Source: Nocardia salmonicida NBRC 13393
GTDB taxonomy: Bacteria; Actinomycetota; Actinomycetes; Mycobacteriales; Mycobacteriaceae
NCBI RefSeq assembly: GCF_001613085.1
Contig: NZ_BDBR01000005.1
Coordinates: forward strand, 124,001 to 188,000
Direction: 5' to 3'
Length of the DNA stretch: 64,000 nucleotides
This document shows positions 17,172-24,944 of the stretch, one piece after another. Every line of letters begins with the position of its first letter. Position 1 is the stretch's first letter. Position numbers and translations under genes: made by a program. Under the pieces are notes generated by a model. That model had not been told where the DNA came from, did not search any database, and worked only from the letters and a program-made list of their open reading frames with translations.

Positions 17172-17908
17172 GCACAGTGCTGCTGCGTGAAGTACCGGTC
17201 GACAGCGTCGTGCACCGCCTGTGGGCAGGCACGAAGATGATCGCGGCGTTCCTGATCAGCCTGCTGCTGATGTTCCTGCCGTCCTGGCCGGTACTCGGCG
17301 TGATCACGGCTTTCCTGGTCCTCATCTGGGTGCTCGCGCGGCTGCCGCTCGGCGCGATTCCCCGACTGCCGTGGTGGTTCTGGGGACTTGTCGTGCTGGG
17401 CGGTCTGATCAACGCGCCGATCGGGATGAAGGCGGTGCTCGGCTACATCCAGATCTTCGTGTTCGGACTGGTCCTGGTGGCCGCCTCGTTCCTGATCGCG
17501 TTCACCACCCCGATGGGCGAGATCGCCCCCGCGCTCGCGAAACTCGGTGCGCCGTTACGTAGATTGCGGCTGCCCATCGACGAGTGGGCCGTCGTGGTGG
17601 CACTGACGCTGCGCGGATTGCCGCTGCTGTTGGACGAGATCCGGGTACTGCGCGCCGCACGCAAGCTGCGGCCCAAGGACAACCTGCTGCACCGCGCCGC
17701 CGACAACCCGCTCATCGACATCCTCACCGCGTGCATGGCGGTGTCGTCGCGGCGGGCGGGCGAACTCGGCGAGGCGATCACCGCACGTGGCGGCACGGGG
17801 ATGCTGACAGCGCACCCGAGCGCACCGCACCGTCGGGACGCGATCGCCCTCACCCTCGTGGTCGCGGTCTGCGCGGGCGCGGTGCTGCTCAGCAACGTCA
17901 TCGGCTGA
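17168..17908 (+). CDS. ecfT: ECF transporter T component (EcfT/CbiQ)
   Basis: A 246-residue membrane protein with about five helices. The cytoplasmic coupling motif typical of EcfT is present (VLRAARKLRP and the later RRAGELGEAITARGG, A-R-G type coupling helices that contact the ATPases). It overlaps the upstream fused ATPase gene by 4 bases (ATGA), so the two form one transcript and one complex, as Rv2326c/Rv2325c do in mycobacteria. Confidence 0.88.
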   Translation: MSTVLLREVPVDSVVHRLWAGTKMIAAFLISLLLMFLPSWPVLGVITAFLVLIWVLARLPLGAIPRLPWWFWGLVVLGGLINAPIGMKAVLGYIQIFVFGLVLVAASFLIAFTTPMGEIAPALAKLGAPLRRLRLPIDEWAVVVALTLRGLPLLLDEIRVLRAARKLRPKDNLLHRAADNPLIDILTACMAVSSRRAGELGEAITARGGTGMLTAHPSAPHRRDAIALTLVVAVCAGAVLLSNVIG

Positions 17909-18083
17909 GGCACTCCGCAATACCCCGAATTCACTGCCCCGAAACCCTATGGCGAGATATGGTTCGTCACGAAATCGAGCTAGGCAGCTTCACGCGCCGG
18001 TCACGAGCTTTCTCGGGGGGAAACACGCCACGGCGCTTGTTCGAACACTCACACCTGATGAACTCCAGATGGGAAATGTTCAT

Positions 18084-18725
18084 ATGATCATCCGCAAGAT
18101 CGCCGCGGCCGCCATCCCGATGCTCGCTGCCGCCCTGGTGGGAACCGGAGTAGCCGGTGCCGACCCGGTGACGCCGAACGTCGAGTACCGCACCGAGGTC
18201 GTCGGCAACACCCTCATCACGACCCTGACGCACGGCACCTTCACCGTCACCGGCGGCGCGGTCGACATCCGCGACGAAGCGGGCGCCACCCTGGTCTCGA
18301 TGCCGCTGTCGGTCCGCGACGGCAAGTTCGAATACCCGCTGCCGCATACGGTTCGCGAAGAGGGCCACGTACTCGAGCTGACCGCGGTGAAGGACGTCGC
18401 CGCGGCGAAGCCCAACCTCACGCCGATCGCCTCGCCCGCCGAGAACTACGCGGCACAGGCGAATTTCGCGTCGACCTTCGGCCTGGCCACGGCCGTCGGC
18501 AGCTTCGTCGGCATGGGCCTCGGCGCGGTGATCGGCCTGGTCGTCGGCGGTGTTCTCATCCCCGGCGTCGGCGCGATTCCGGGCTTCGTCACCGGCGCCA
18601 GCGTCGGCGGCATCATCGGCACGCTCATTGTCGGCGGACCCGCGCTGGTCATCGCCGGGATGGATCTGATCAACACCCTGCAGGCGCCGGCAGGCTCCAC
18701 ACAGTGGGCCACGCAGACCAAATAG
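18084..18725 (+). CDS. secreted/membrane protein with glycine-zipper C-terminus
   Basis: This 213-residue protein has a signal peptide (IAAAAIPMLAAALVGTGVAGA), a beta-rich domain (about 30-110), then a long glycine-rich hydrophobic segment (about 125-200: SFVGMGLGAVIGLVVGGVLI). It shares this plan with the proteins at 39404-40066 and 41556-42182. Function unknown; glycine zippers can insert into or oligomerise within membranes. The ATG at 18084 is chosen as the last start before the signal peptide. Confidence 0.75.
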   Translation: MIIRKIAAAAIPMLAAALVGTGVAGADPVTPNVEYRTEVVGNTLITTLTHGTFTVTGGAVDIRDEAGATLVSMPLSVRDGKFEYPLPHTVREEGHVLELTAVKDVAAAKPNLTPIASPAENYAAQANFASTFGLATAVGSFVGMGLGAVIGLVVGGVLIPGVGAIPGFVTGASVGGIIGTLIVGGPALVIAGMDLINTLQAPAGSTQWATQTK

Positions 18726-18749
18726 TCTGCGCCACAGTCTGATTCTTCC

Positions 18750-18783
18750 GTCGCACCGACGCCTACACTGGCGTCGGTGCGAC
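18750..18783. promoter_or_regulatory. perfect palindrome spanning -10 and start codon
   Basis: Fourteen-base arms (GTCGCACCGACGCC / GGCGTCGGTGCGAC) pair perfectly around the loop TACACT. TACACT is a good -10 hexamer placed 7 bases before the GTG start at 18777, and that GTG lies inside the right arm. The gene is therefore probably leaderless with an operator over its promoter. As RNA the hairpin could also end transcription from the upstream gene, though no T-run follows. Confidence 0.55.
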
Positions 18784-19418
18784 AAGGAAACGGACTCGAC
18801 ATTCCCGAAACCCTCGGCGATCTGTGCGCGCCCGACCGGATGGCGCTGATCGTCTACGACATGCAGGTCGGTGTCCTCGGTCAGCTGCCCGACGGGCAGG
18901 AGATCACCGATCGAGTCGTGCGAGTGGTCGAAGCCGCCCGGCGCGGCGGCTATCCGGTGATCTTCCTGCGGCACTTCTTCCCGCCGCGGCGACTGACCGG
19001 CGTGTACGGGATGCGGCTACTGATGAGCTGGCAGAACGCCGAATCCGTCGACGACGTGGCCTTCATTCTGCAACGCGATACGCCCGCGTTCGAGCTGGTG
19101 CCGGAGCTGGTGCCGCGCGAGGACGAGCTGGTCTTCGACAAGATGTCGATGTCGGCGTTCGAGGGCACACCGCTCGCCACTCTGCTGCGCGATCTGAAGA
19201 TCGGCTCCTACGCCATCGCCGGGGTCGCGCTCGAAATCGGGATCGCGCCCACCGTCACCCACTCCACCGATCTGGGTTTCGTGCCCGTGGTGATCGCTGA
19301 CGCCTGCGGCGGTCGTGACAAGGAGGCGATGGCGCGGGCCTACGACGACTTCGCGTTCCAGGGCAATGCGCTGGTCACCGATATCGACACGATCTCCGGC
19401 CTGATGGCCGGAAGCTGA
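18777..19418 (+). CDS. isochorismatase-fold protein lacking catalytic Cys
   Basis: This 213-residue member of the cysteine-hydrolase (isochorismatase-like) family keeps Asp28 (VYDMQ) and Lys122 (FDKMSMSAF). The nucleophilic Cys expected in the GVATDxC motif is Gly155 (IAGVALEIGIAP). It may be an isochorismatase-type enzyme using another mechanism, or a non-catalytic homologue. The GTG start has no Shine-Dalgarno sequence and follows a -10-like TACACT by 7 bases, consistent with a leaderless message. Confidence 0.82.
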   Translation: MRQGNGLDIPETLGDLCAPDRMALIVYDMQVGVLGQLPDGQEITDRVVRVVEAARRGGYPVIFLRHFFPPRRLTGVYGMRLLMSWQNAESVDDVAFILQRDTPAFELVPELVPREDELVFDKMSMSAFEGTPLATLLRDLKIGSYAIAGVALEIGIAPTVTHSTDLGFVPVVIADACGGRDKEAMARAYDDFAFQGNALVTDIDTISGLMAGS

Positions 19419-19446
19419 CAGCGCGGCAAACAGTCAGCGCGCGGAT

Positions 19447-19476
19447 TCGGCGGGCCGGTGATCATCGGCCCGCCGA
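19447..19476. terminator. terminator hairpin between convergent genes
   Basis: TCGGCGGGCCG and CGGCCCGCCGA form an 11-base perfect stem with loop GTGATCAT, 29 bases after the isochorismatase-like gene and just past the end of the convergent small gene. Confidence 0.6.
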
Positions 19477-19481
19477 GACGA

Positions 19482-19661
19482 TCAGGCCTTCTCGCGCAGG
19501 GCGTTCTTGGCCGCGTCCTGGGCGGAATCCACCTGGCCGCTGAACTTGCCGCCGGTCTTCTCGTCCACCACGTCACCGGCCTTGTCGATGACGCCGTCGA
19601 CCTTGTCCGCATGCTGGGCGGCCAGGTCCATCGCCTTGCCGGCCAGGTTCTTGAAATCCAC
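19482..19661 (-). CDS. MT0933 (Rv0909)-like small antitoxin-family protein
   Basis: A 59-residue, Lys/Asp-rich helical protein: MDFKNLAGKAMDLAAQHADK, then VIDKAGDVVDEKTGGKFSGQ, ending AAKNALREKA. The DKAGxxxDEKTGGKxxxQV core is the MT0933_antitox signature, named after Rv0909, which is paired with Rv0910 in M. tuberculosis. No toxin-like partner lies beside it. GTG start with GAGGAG 6 bases upstream. A paralogue lies at 22045-22290, the other side of ligD. Confidence 0.8.
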   Translation of the reverse strand: MDFKNLAGKAMDLAAQHADKVDGVIDKAGDVVDEKTGGKFSGQVDSAQDAAKNALREKA

Positions 19662-19736
19662 CGCGTACTCCTCGTTGATTCGACACCGGGTACAACGCGA
19701 TTACCGTAGCAACATCGCGGATTTCGCGGGTGAGCA

Positions 19737-21995
19737 TCATCGTGGCGAACTCGTCACACCGTCCCACACGGGGTGCCACAGGCGTCCCGTGTCCGTCCAT
19801 GCCTGGAAGCGGACCGTGCCGGTGAGCTCGGGGGTGACCCATTGCGCGTCATGGCGTTCGTCGGCGGTCATCTCGTTGGTGAACGGAGAAGTCGCGCGCC
19901 GCAGCCCGGCCAGCTCGGCAGCGATCCGCCGCGCCTGTTCGTCACCGAATCCGGTACCCACCCGGCCGACGTAGATGAGGCCGTCCTCGTGCGGCATCCC
20001 GAGCAGCAGCGACTTGAACGGCCGCTTGTCGCTGCGCCGCCACCCGCCGACCACCACCTCACGCGAGCGCCAGTTGCGCTGTTTGAGCCAGGTCTGGCTG
20101 CGCTTGCCCGGCTGATACACCGATTCCCGCCGCTTGGCGACGACCCCCTCCTGCCCCTGCTCGCGACTGGCCTTCATCGCCTCGGACCCCGAACCATCCA
20201 GCAGCGCAGTGACATTCATCGATGGCGACAGTTCGCCCAGCGCCTCGAGCACGGCGCGACGGTCGGTGTACTTCTTGCGCAGCAGGGAGGTGCCGTCGAG
20301 GTAGAGCACGTCGAACGCGACGAACACCGCACGGGCCGAATCCGCCTGCAGCGCCGAGATATCCGAGAGTCCGTCATCATCGAGCACCACCGCTTCGCCG
20401 TCCAGCACCACCCGGTGCCCGGCCAGTTCATCGCCGAGAACAGCCAGGCGCGGATACCGAGCGGTCACCGTGTTGCCCGCGCGACTGCGGACGATGACCG
20501 CGCCGTCGTCGATCTCGACGATCACGCGGAAGCCGTCCCACTTGGTTTCGAAGGCCCAATCCGTGGGAGTCAGCGATTCGACATCGCCCGCGGTGGCCAG
20601 CATCGGCGACAATCCTCGTGGGAAACCTTTGTCCACCAAGGGTTCCCAACGTACTTGATCGCGCATCAGGTGCATGAGCCACTGGTCGCCCTTGGTCTGG
20701 ATGAACGCGTAGCGGCCGGACACACGCTCTCCGTCGAGTTCGACGATCACCTCGTCGGAGCGCCACTTCTCGGTGACATAGGTGCCCGAATCCCAGATCG
20801 TCATCTCCCCCGCGCCGTATTCGCCCTTGGGAATCGCGCCGTGGAAGTGCAGGTACTCGAGCGGATGGTCCTCGGTGCGCACGGCCAGGCGATTGTGTTT
20901 CGGTTCCGTGGGCGGGCCCTTCGGCACCGCCCAGGAGGCGAGGACTCCGTCGTGCTCGAGGCGCACATCCCAGTGGAGGCGACGGGCGTGATGTTCCTGG
21001 ATGACGAAGCGATTGCCGGGGCCCGGTTCCGGCGCGGCCTCGGGGACCGGCTCGGGCGTGCGCTTCGGGTCGCGCATGCTGCGGTACTTGGTCAGCGAGT
21101 CGGGGCGGGCGGGTAGTGGCGGATCTAGATCGGCCAGCAGGTCGCCGTCGGCATTCCAGCGGGCGAGTACCTCGTCGAAACGTAACTGGCGCAACGTATC
21201 CGCGTCTTCGATCTCGGCCCAGGCGCGCGGGGCGGCGGCATTGGGTTCGGCGCGACCGCGCAGCGAATAGGGGGCGATGGTGGTCTTGGCGGCGTTGTTC
21301 TGGCTCCAGTCCAGGAACACCTTGCCTCGACGGGCCACCTTCGCCATGGTCGCCGTCACCAGATCCGGGTGCAGCGCTTCGAGATTGGCGGCCACCTGCT
21401 TGGCGACGGTGGACGCGCCACGCGAACTCAGCGGCCGATCCAGCGGCACGTAGACGTGAATGCCCTTGCTGCCGCTGGTTACCGGGAACGCCCGCATGCC
21501 GATATCGGCGACCATCTCCCGCACGGCCAGCGCGACCCGCGCGCATTCGGCCAGCCCGGCACCGGAACCGGGGTCGAGATCGAACACGATCCTGGTGGCC
21601 GGACCGCGGTCGTTCGCGTCGAAACGCCATTGCGGCACATGGATTTCCAGCGCCGCCTGCTGTGCGAGCCAGGCCATGCCAGCCTCGGAATCGATCAGCG
21701 GGTACACCACCCGGCGGCTGGAATGCTCGATCGCGGCGCGGTGGATCCACGCGGGCGCGTGTTCGGGCAGGTTCTTCTCGAAGAAATCGGAATGGTCGAC
21801 GCCGTTGGGCCACCGTTTCCTGGTGACAGGGCGACCGACGAGATGCGGCAGCGCCGCCGCGGTGATCGCCGAATAGTAGGCGATCACTTCGCCTTTCGTG
21901 GTACCGGTCTCCGGGTACAGCACCTTGTCGAGGTTGCTGAGCTCAACCTCGATGTCCGGTTCACCCGGTGCACCCCGAAAATCGCGGCGGACCAT
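19737..21995 (-). CDS. ligD: NHEJ ATP-dependent DNA ligase LigD (POL-PE-LIG)
   Basis: This 752-residue multifunctional double-strand-break repair enzyme has its domains in mycobacterial order. Polymerase (about 10-300) has metal Asp139/Asp141 in VFDLDPG. 3'-Phosphoesterase (about 328-450) has QEHHARRLHWDVRLEHDG. Ligase (about 460-752) has adenylated Lys485 in ETKWDGFR. All three domains are intact. LigD normally acts with Ku, but no ku gene is in the window. It is flanked by two MT0933-like genes. Confidence 0.95.
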   Translation of the reverse strand: MVRRDFRGAPGEPDIEVELSNLDKVLYPETGTTKGEVIAYYSAITAAALPHLVGRPVTRKRWPNGVDHSDFFEKNLPEHAPAWIHRAAIEHSSRRVVYPLIDSEAGMAWLAQQAALEIHVPQWRFDANDRGPATRIVFDLDPGSGAGLAECARVALAVREMVADIGMRAFPVTSGSKGIHVYVPLDRPLSSRGASTVAKQVAANLEALHPDLVTATMAKVARRGKVFLDWSQNNAAKTTIAPYSLRGRAEPNAAAPRAWAEIEDADTLRQLRFDEVLARWNADGDLLADLDPPLPARPDSLTKYRSMRDPKRTPEPVPEAAPEPGPGNRFVIQEHHARRLHWDVRLEHDGVLASWAVPKGPPTEPKHNRLAVRTEDHPLEYLHFHGAIPKGEYGAGEMTIWDSGTYVTEKWRSDEVIVELDGERVSGRYAFIQTKGDQWLMHLMRDQVRWEPLVDKGFPRGLSPMLATAGDVESLTPTDWAFETKWDGFRVIVEIDDGAVIVRSRAGNTVTARYPRLAVLGDELAGHRVVLDGEAVVLDDDGLSDISALQADSARAVFVAFDVLYLDGTSLLRKKYTDRRAVLEALGELSPSMNVTALLDGSGSEAMKASREQGQEGVVAKRRESVYQPGKRSQTWLKQRNWRSREVVVGGWRRSDKRPFKSLLLGMPHEDGLIYVGRVGTGFGDEQARRIAAELAGLRRATSPFTNEMTADERHDAQWVTPELTGTVRFQAWTDTGRLWHPVWDGVTSSPR

Positions 21996-22012
21996 CGACG
22001 TGATCGCCAGTG

Positions 22013-22036
22013 GCGGGGACCGCTAGCGGTCCCCGC
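22013..22036. terminator. GC-rich hairpin between two minus-strand genes
   Basis: GCGGGGACCGC-TA-GCGGTCCCCGC is a perfect 24-base palindrome 9 bases past the end of the MT0933-like gene, probably its terminator ahead of ligD. No T-run follows. Confidence 0.6.
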
Positions 22037-22044
22037 GCACCGAA

Positions 22045-22290
22045 TCAGGCCTTGGGTCCGGGATCTGTCGGAGCGGGGCCGCCGTTGGTAGTGCCGGGGC
22101 CTGCCTGCGGGGGCACGACCTTCTTGGCCGCGTCCTTACCCTTCTCGATCTTGTCGCTGTACTTGCCCTTGGTTTTGTCATCGATGAAGGTGCCGGCCTT
22201 GTCGACCGCCTCATTGATCTTGTCGGCGTTCTGTTCGACCGCTACCTTGCCCTTACCGAGCAAGCCCTTCAGCGTATCCACGAGACTCAT
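22045..22290 (-). CDS. MT0933 (Rv0909)-like small antitoxin-family protein
   Basis: An 81-residue protein beginning MSLVDTLKGLLGKGKVAVEQ with the core EAVDKAGTFIDDKTKGKYSD. It is paralogous to the 59-residue protein at 19482-19661, extended by a Pro/Gly-rich tail (PPQAGPGTTNGGPAPT). A structural or antitoxin role is suggested only by family name. No cognate toxin is adjacent. The region 22291-22483 upstream holds only its promoter. Confidence 0.8.
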   Translation of the reverse strand: MSLVDTLKGLLGKGKVAVEQNADKINEAVDKAGTFIDDKTKGKYSDKIEKGKDAAKKVVPPQAGPGTTNGGPAPTDPGPKA

Positions 22291-22483
22291 CTGACCGTGT
22301 TCCTTTCAAGAGGAGATTCTGTGCCGCTCGGTGTTTCATCAGCAAATCTGATCGAACGTAAGCACACATCAGCACTGTCGTGGCCCGACGGCCGACATGG
22401 ATCGAAATATGTCTCACCGCTATGACATCGTAGCCGCTATAGGTGAGCAGCAACGAGACCCAGCGGGAAGGAGTTGATCGCTG

Positions 22484-22954
22484 ATGTCGAGGTTCGACAT
22501 CCCTGACGGATGGACGATGCAGGCCTACCGATTCGCGCTCGACCCCACCCCGCGACAACAACGGGTACTCCGATCGCATTGCGGTGCATCCAGGTTCGCT
22601 TTCAACCACATGCTCGCCTTCGTCAAAGCGGTAATCGATCAACGCACCGCTGAACGCAGCTACGGGGTCTCCGAGACGGAACTACCCCGTCGATCGGCTG
22701 GTCACTACCCGGACTCCGCAAAATCTGGAATCAGCGTAAGCACGAGCACGAGCACGCGCCGTGGTGGGCGGAGACTCGGCGAGACCCACCTCTTGATGGT
22801 GGGTGAACAGGGTTGCGCCGACAGTGGGTCGGTGCCAGGACGTGGAGCCATCCGCAAGTCCGAGTCGGCGCCAGCAGGCTGTGAAACGTCTACCCCGACG
22901 CAGCGTGAGCTGGATTCGGCGGGGACCGCTTCACCGCAAGGTGCGGCTGCCTGA
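22484..22954 (+). pseudogene. TnpB relic (IS200/IS605 or IS607 type)
   Basis: The N-terminal piece MQAYRFALDPTPRQQRVLRS, then HCGASRFAFNHMLAFVKA, is the start of actinobacterial TnpB. A frameshift near 22680 moves the continuation into another frame (WSLPGLRKIWNQRKHEHEHA, then PWWAETRRD). The catalytic RuvC core is deleted. The end in the first frame (GRGAIRKSESAPAGCETS, then TASPQGAAA) resembles a TnpB C-terminal tail. Only about 156 codons of the usual 370-400 remain, so no nuclease can be made. Confidence 0.8.
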
Positions 22955-23031
22955 TGGAGCATCACTCGTGTTCGCTCACCACAGGCAACGGTCACTCCAC
23001 ATCTTCCCACCACGAATCCCGTGGTGGGAGG
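22955..23031 (+). mobile_element. putative right end / omega-RNA 3' end of the TnpB element
   Basis: Downstream of the TnpB tail is a perfect hairpin, CCCACCACG-AATCC-CGTGGTGGG (23006-23028), followed by AGGTC. The GAATC-stem-GAGGTY layout resembles the 3' scaffold of ISDra2-type guide RNAs. It lies inside the last codons of the oppositely oriented MBL gene, so this assignment is tentative. Confidence 0.4.
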
Positions 23032-24125
23032 TCATTCGGAACCACCCTCTGGCCCGGCTTGGGCACTACTACCGGAGTACCCGCGTCGGCGGCGGCCGAC
23101 ACAAAGCGTCGGACCGGTTCGGACCAACCGTGGAAAGCCAGATTGAACGTGGCCCAGTGAATCGGGACCAGCAGTCCGTAGGAAGCGTCGCCAAGGCACA
23201 GGTCGGCGTGCGCGCGCACCGCCTCTTCGGGGTTCATGTGCACATCGGTCCAGCGCTCGTCGTAGGCGCCGATGGGCAGCAGTGTGAGATCGAAGGGGCC
23301 GAGCACCGCGCCCGCCTGGGAAAACGCCTTCGTATAGCCGGTGTCGCCGCCGAAGTAGACCCGCTTGGTCGGGCCCGACAGCGCCCACGACGCCCATAGC
23401 GTGGTGTTGCGGACCAGGCCGCGGCCGGAGAAATGCCTGGCCTCGGCACAGGTGATGGTGAGCCCGCGGTCGTCGGCGTCATGGCCGAGCGAGACCGAGC
23501 CACCCCAGTCGAGCTCGATGATCCGGTATTCGGGCACGCCCCACTGGCGCAGGTGCGCGCCGATGCCGGTGGGCACGACGAACGGCGCGAGCTGGGTGCG
23601 GACGAGCTCGTCGACGGTGGCTTTGTCGAGGTGGTCGTAGTGATCGTGGGAGATGATCACCGCGTCGACCTGCGGCACCTGCGACAGCTCGCCGGGGACC
23701 GGGTGCAGACGGGCCGGGCCGACCACCGGGGACGGGGATACCCGTTCGCTCCACACCGGGTCGGCCAGCACGCGGTAGCCGTCGAGTTCGACCAGCGCGC
23801 TCGCATGCCCGTACCAGGTGACCGCCAGGTCGGCGGCCTGCTCCGGAACGGCGGGGGTGATCAGTGGGACAGGGTTCGCCGGGCGGCCGATACTGCCCTT
23901 GGTGAGCCCCGACCAGATCAGCGACGGTGCGGCACCGGCGGCGAGCATGGAGCTCGGCTCGGTGTTGTGGAAACGGCCGTCGCGGTAGGAGGACTTGCCG
24001 ATCGCGGTCGGCGCGATCGCCGACGGACTCGCGCCGATCGAGGTGGGCAGACCCCAGACCGCGCGTGCCACCCAGGCGAGACCGAAGGTGCTCGCCACCG
24101 AACCCGCCAGGCGTGTGATGCGCAT
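22992..24125 (-). CDS. MBL-fold metal hydrolase (NAPE-PLD/UlaG-like)
   Basis: This 377-residue protein has an N-terminal hydrophobic segment and a metallo-beta-lactamase domain: WYGHASALVELDGYRVLADP, then SHDHYDHLDKAT (HxHxDH-type metal motif), YFGGDTGY and PIHW. It resembles NAPE-PLD-like lipid phosphodiesterases and mycobacterial Rv0906. Its ATG overlaps the stop of the EchA6-like gene (TGATG), so the two are coupled. The last dozen codons run antisense through the apparent right end of the TnpB relic and may not be ancestral. Confidence 0.85.
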   Translation of the reverse strand: MRITRLAGSVASTFGLAWVARAVWGLPTSIGASPSAIAPTAIGKSSYRDGRFHNTEPSSMLAAGAAPSLIWSGLTKGSIGRPANPVPLITPAVPEQAADLAVTWYGHASALVELDGYRVLADPVWSERVSPSPVVGPARLHPVPGELSQVPQVDAVIISHDHYDHLDKATVDELVRTQLAPFVVPTGIGAHLRQWGVPEYRIIELDWGGSVSLGHDADDRGLTITCAEARHFSGRGLVRNTTLWASWALSGPTKRVYFGGDTGYTKAFSQAGAVLGPFDLTLLPIGAYDERWTDVHMNPEEAVRAHADLCLGDASYGLLVPIHWATFNLAFHGWSEPVRRFVSAAADAGTPVVVPKPGQRVVPNDLPPRDSWWEDVE

Positions 24126-24853
24126 CAGCGGCCCACGAACTTCGCCGGGCGCTTCTCCTGTCGGGCCAGGCGGCCCTCTTTGGCATCGTCGCTGCTCCAC
24201 GCGGCTTCCAGCGCGGCCCGCTGCTGATCGCTCGCCGGATCGCCGGTGCCGTCGTCGTTGAGCATCAGTTTCATGGCTTGCAGCGACAGCGGCGCGAGTG
24301 CCGCGATGGACTTGGCCCAGTCCTTGGCATCGGCGAGCGTGCCGAGCTTGTTGGCGAAGCCGTAGGCGTAAGCGTCTGCGGCGGAAACGGATTCGGCGCC
24401 GAGCAGGATCGTGCGGGCGGGGCCGCCACCGATCAGGGCCGCCAGCCGCGATACCGTCCAGCGATCCACCGAGATGCCGAGCTTGGCCGCGGGCACCGCG
24501 ATGTAGGCGTCGGGCTCGATCACCCGGAGGTCCGAGGCCAGCGCCAATTGCACACCCGCGCCGAGCGCGCCGCCGTTGATCGCCGAGATCACCGGAACCG
24601 GAACGGATTCGATGGTGTGCAGCATGTCGAGCAGACCGCCGAGGAACGACTCCGAGTACACCCCCGACAGGTCGGCGCCCGCGCTGAAGATCGGCCCGCG
24701 GCCGGTGAGCACGATGGCGCGCGCACCTTGCGCCACCGCGTCGAGTACCGCGGCGCGCAACTGGCCGACCAGGTCGTCGTTGAGCGCGTTGCGCCGTTCC
24801 TCGCGCTGCAGTTCGATGGTGACCACATCACCATCGCGAGTCACGCCGAGCAT
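24125..24853 (-). CDS. echA6: enoyl-CoA hydratase-fold protein, EchA6-like
   Basis: This 242-residue crotonase-fold protein has the acyl-CoA-binding FSAGADLSG loop. The canonical catalytic Glu positions are lost: Gln102 in GAGVQLALASD, and PAAKLGI where the second Glu should be. M. tuberculosis EchA6 is likewise catalytically inactive and carries long acyl-CoA to FAS-II for mycolic acid synthesis. The pairing with the MBL gene mirrors Rv0905-Rv0906. GGGGAGG lies just before the ATG. Confidence 0.85.
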   Translation of the reverse strand: MLGVTRDGDVVTIELQREERRNALNDDLVGQLRAAVLDAVAQGARAIVLTGRGPIFSAGADLSGVYSESFLGGLLDMLHTIESVPVPVISAINGGALGAGVQLALASDLRVIEPDAYIAVPAAKLGISVDRWTVSRLAALIGGGPARTILLGAESVSAADAYAYGFANKLGTLADAKDWAKSIAALAPLSLQAMKLMLNDDGTGDPASDQQRAALEAAWSSDDAKEGRLARQEKRPAKFVGR

Positions 24854-24944
24854 GCATCCTCCCCAGAATCAGCGGATTTCGTGGATGTTCACACTCTGCC
24901 ACAGCCCGCCGACAACGCCCCGCAAGGCGATAGCATCGACCGCT

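Noticed and set aside
19773..21116. 447-codon plus-strand ORF opposite ligD
   Set aside because: Composition is that of an antisense shadow; ligD is intact on the other strand.
19482..22290. Ku gene expected beside ligD
   Set aside because: No Ku-like reading frame is found in the window; the neighbours are MT0933-like small genes.
23006..23028. Rho-independent terminator for the MBL gene
   Set aside because: The hairpin lies inside the coding region and has no T-run on either strand; a TnpB element end fits better.
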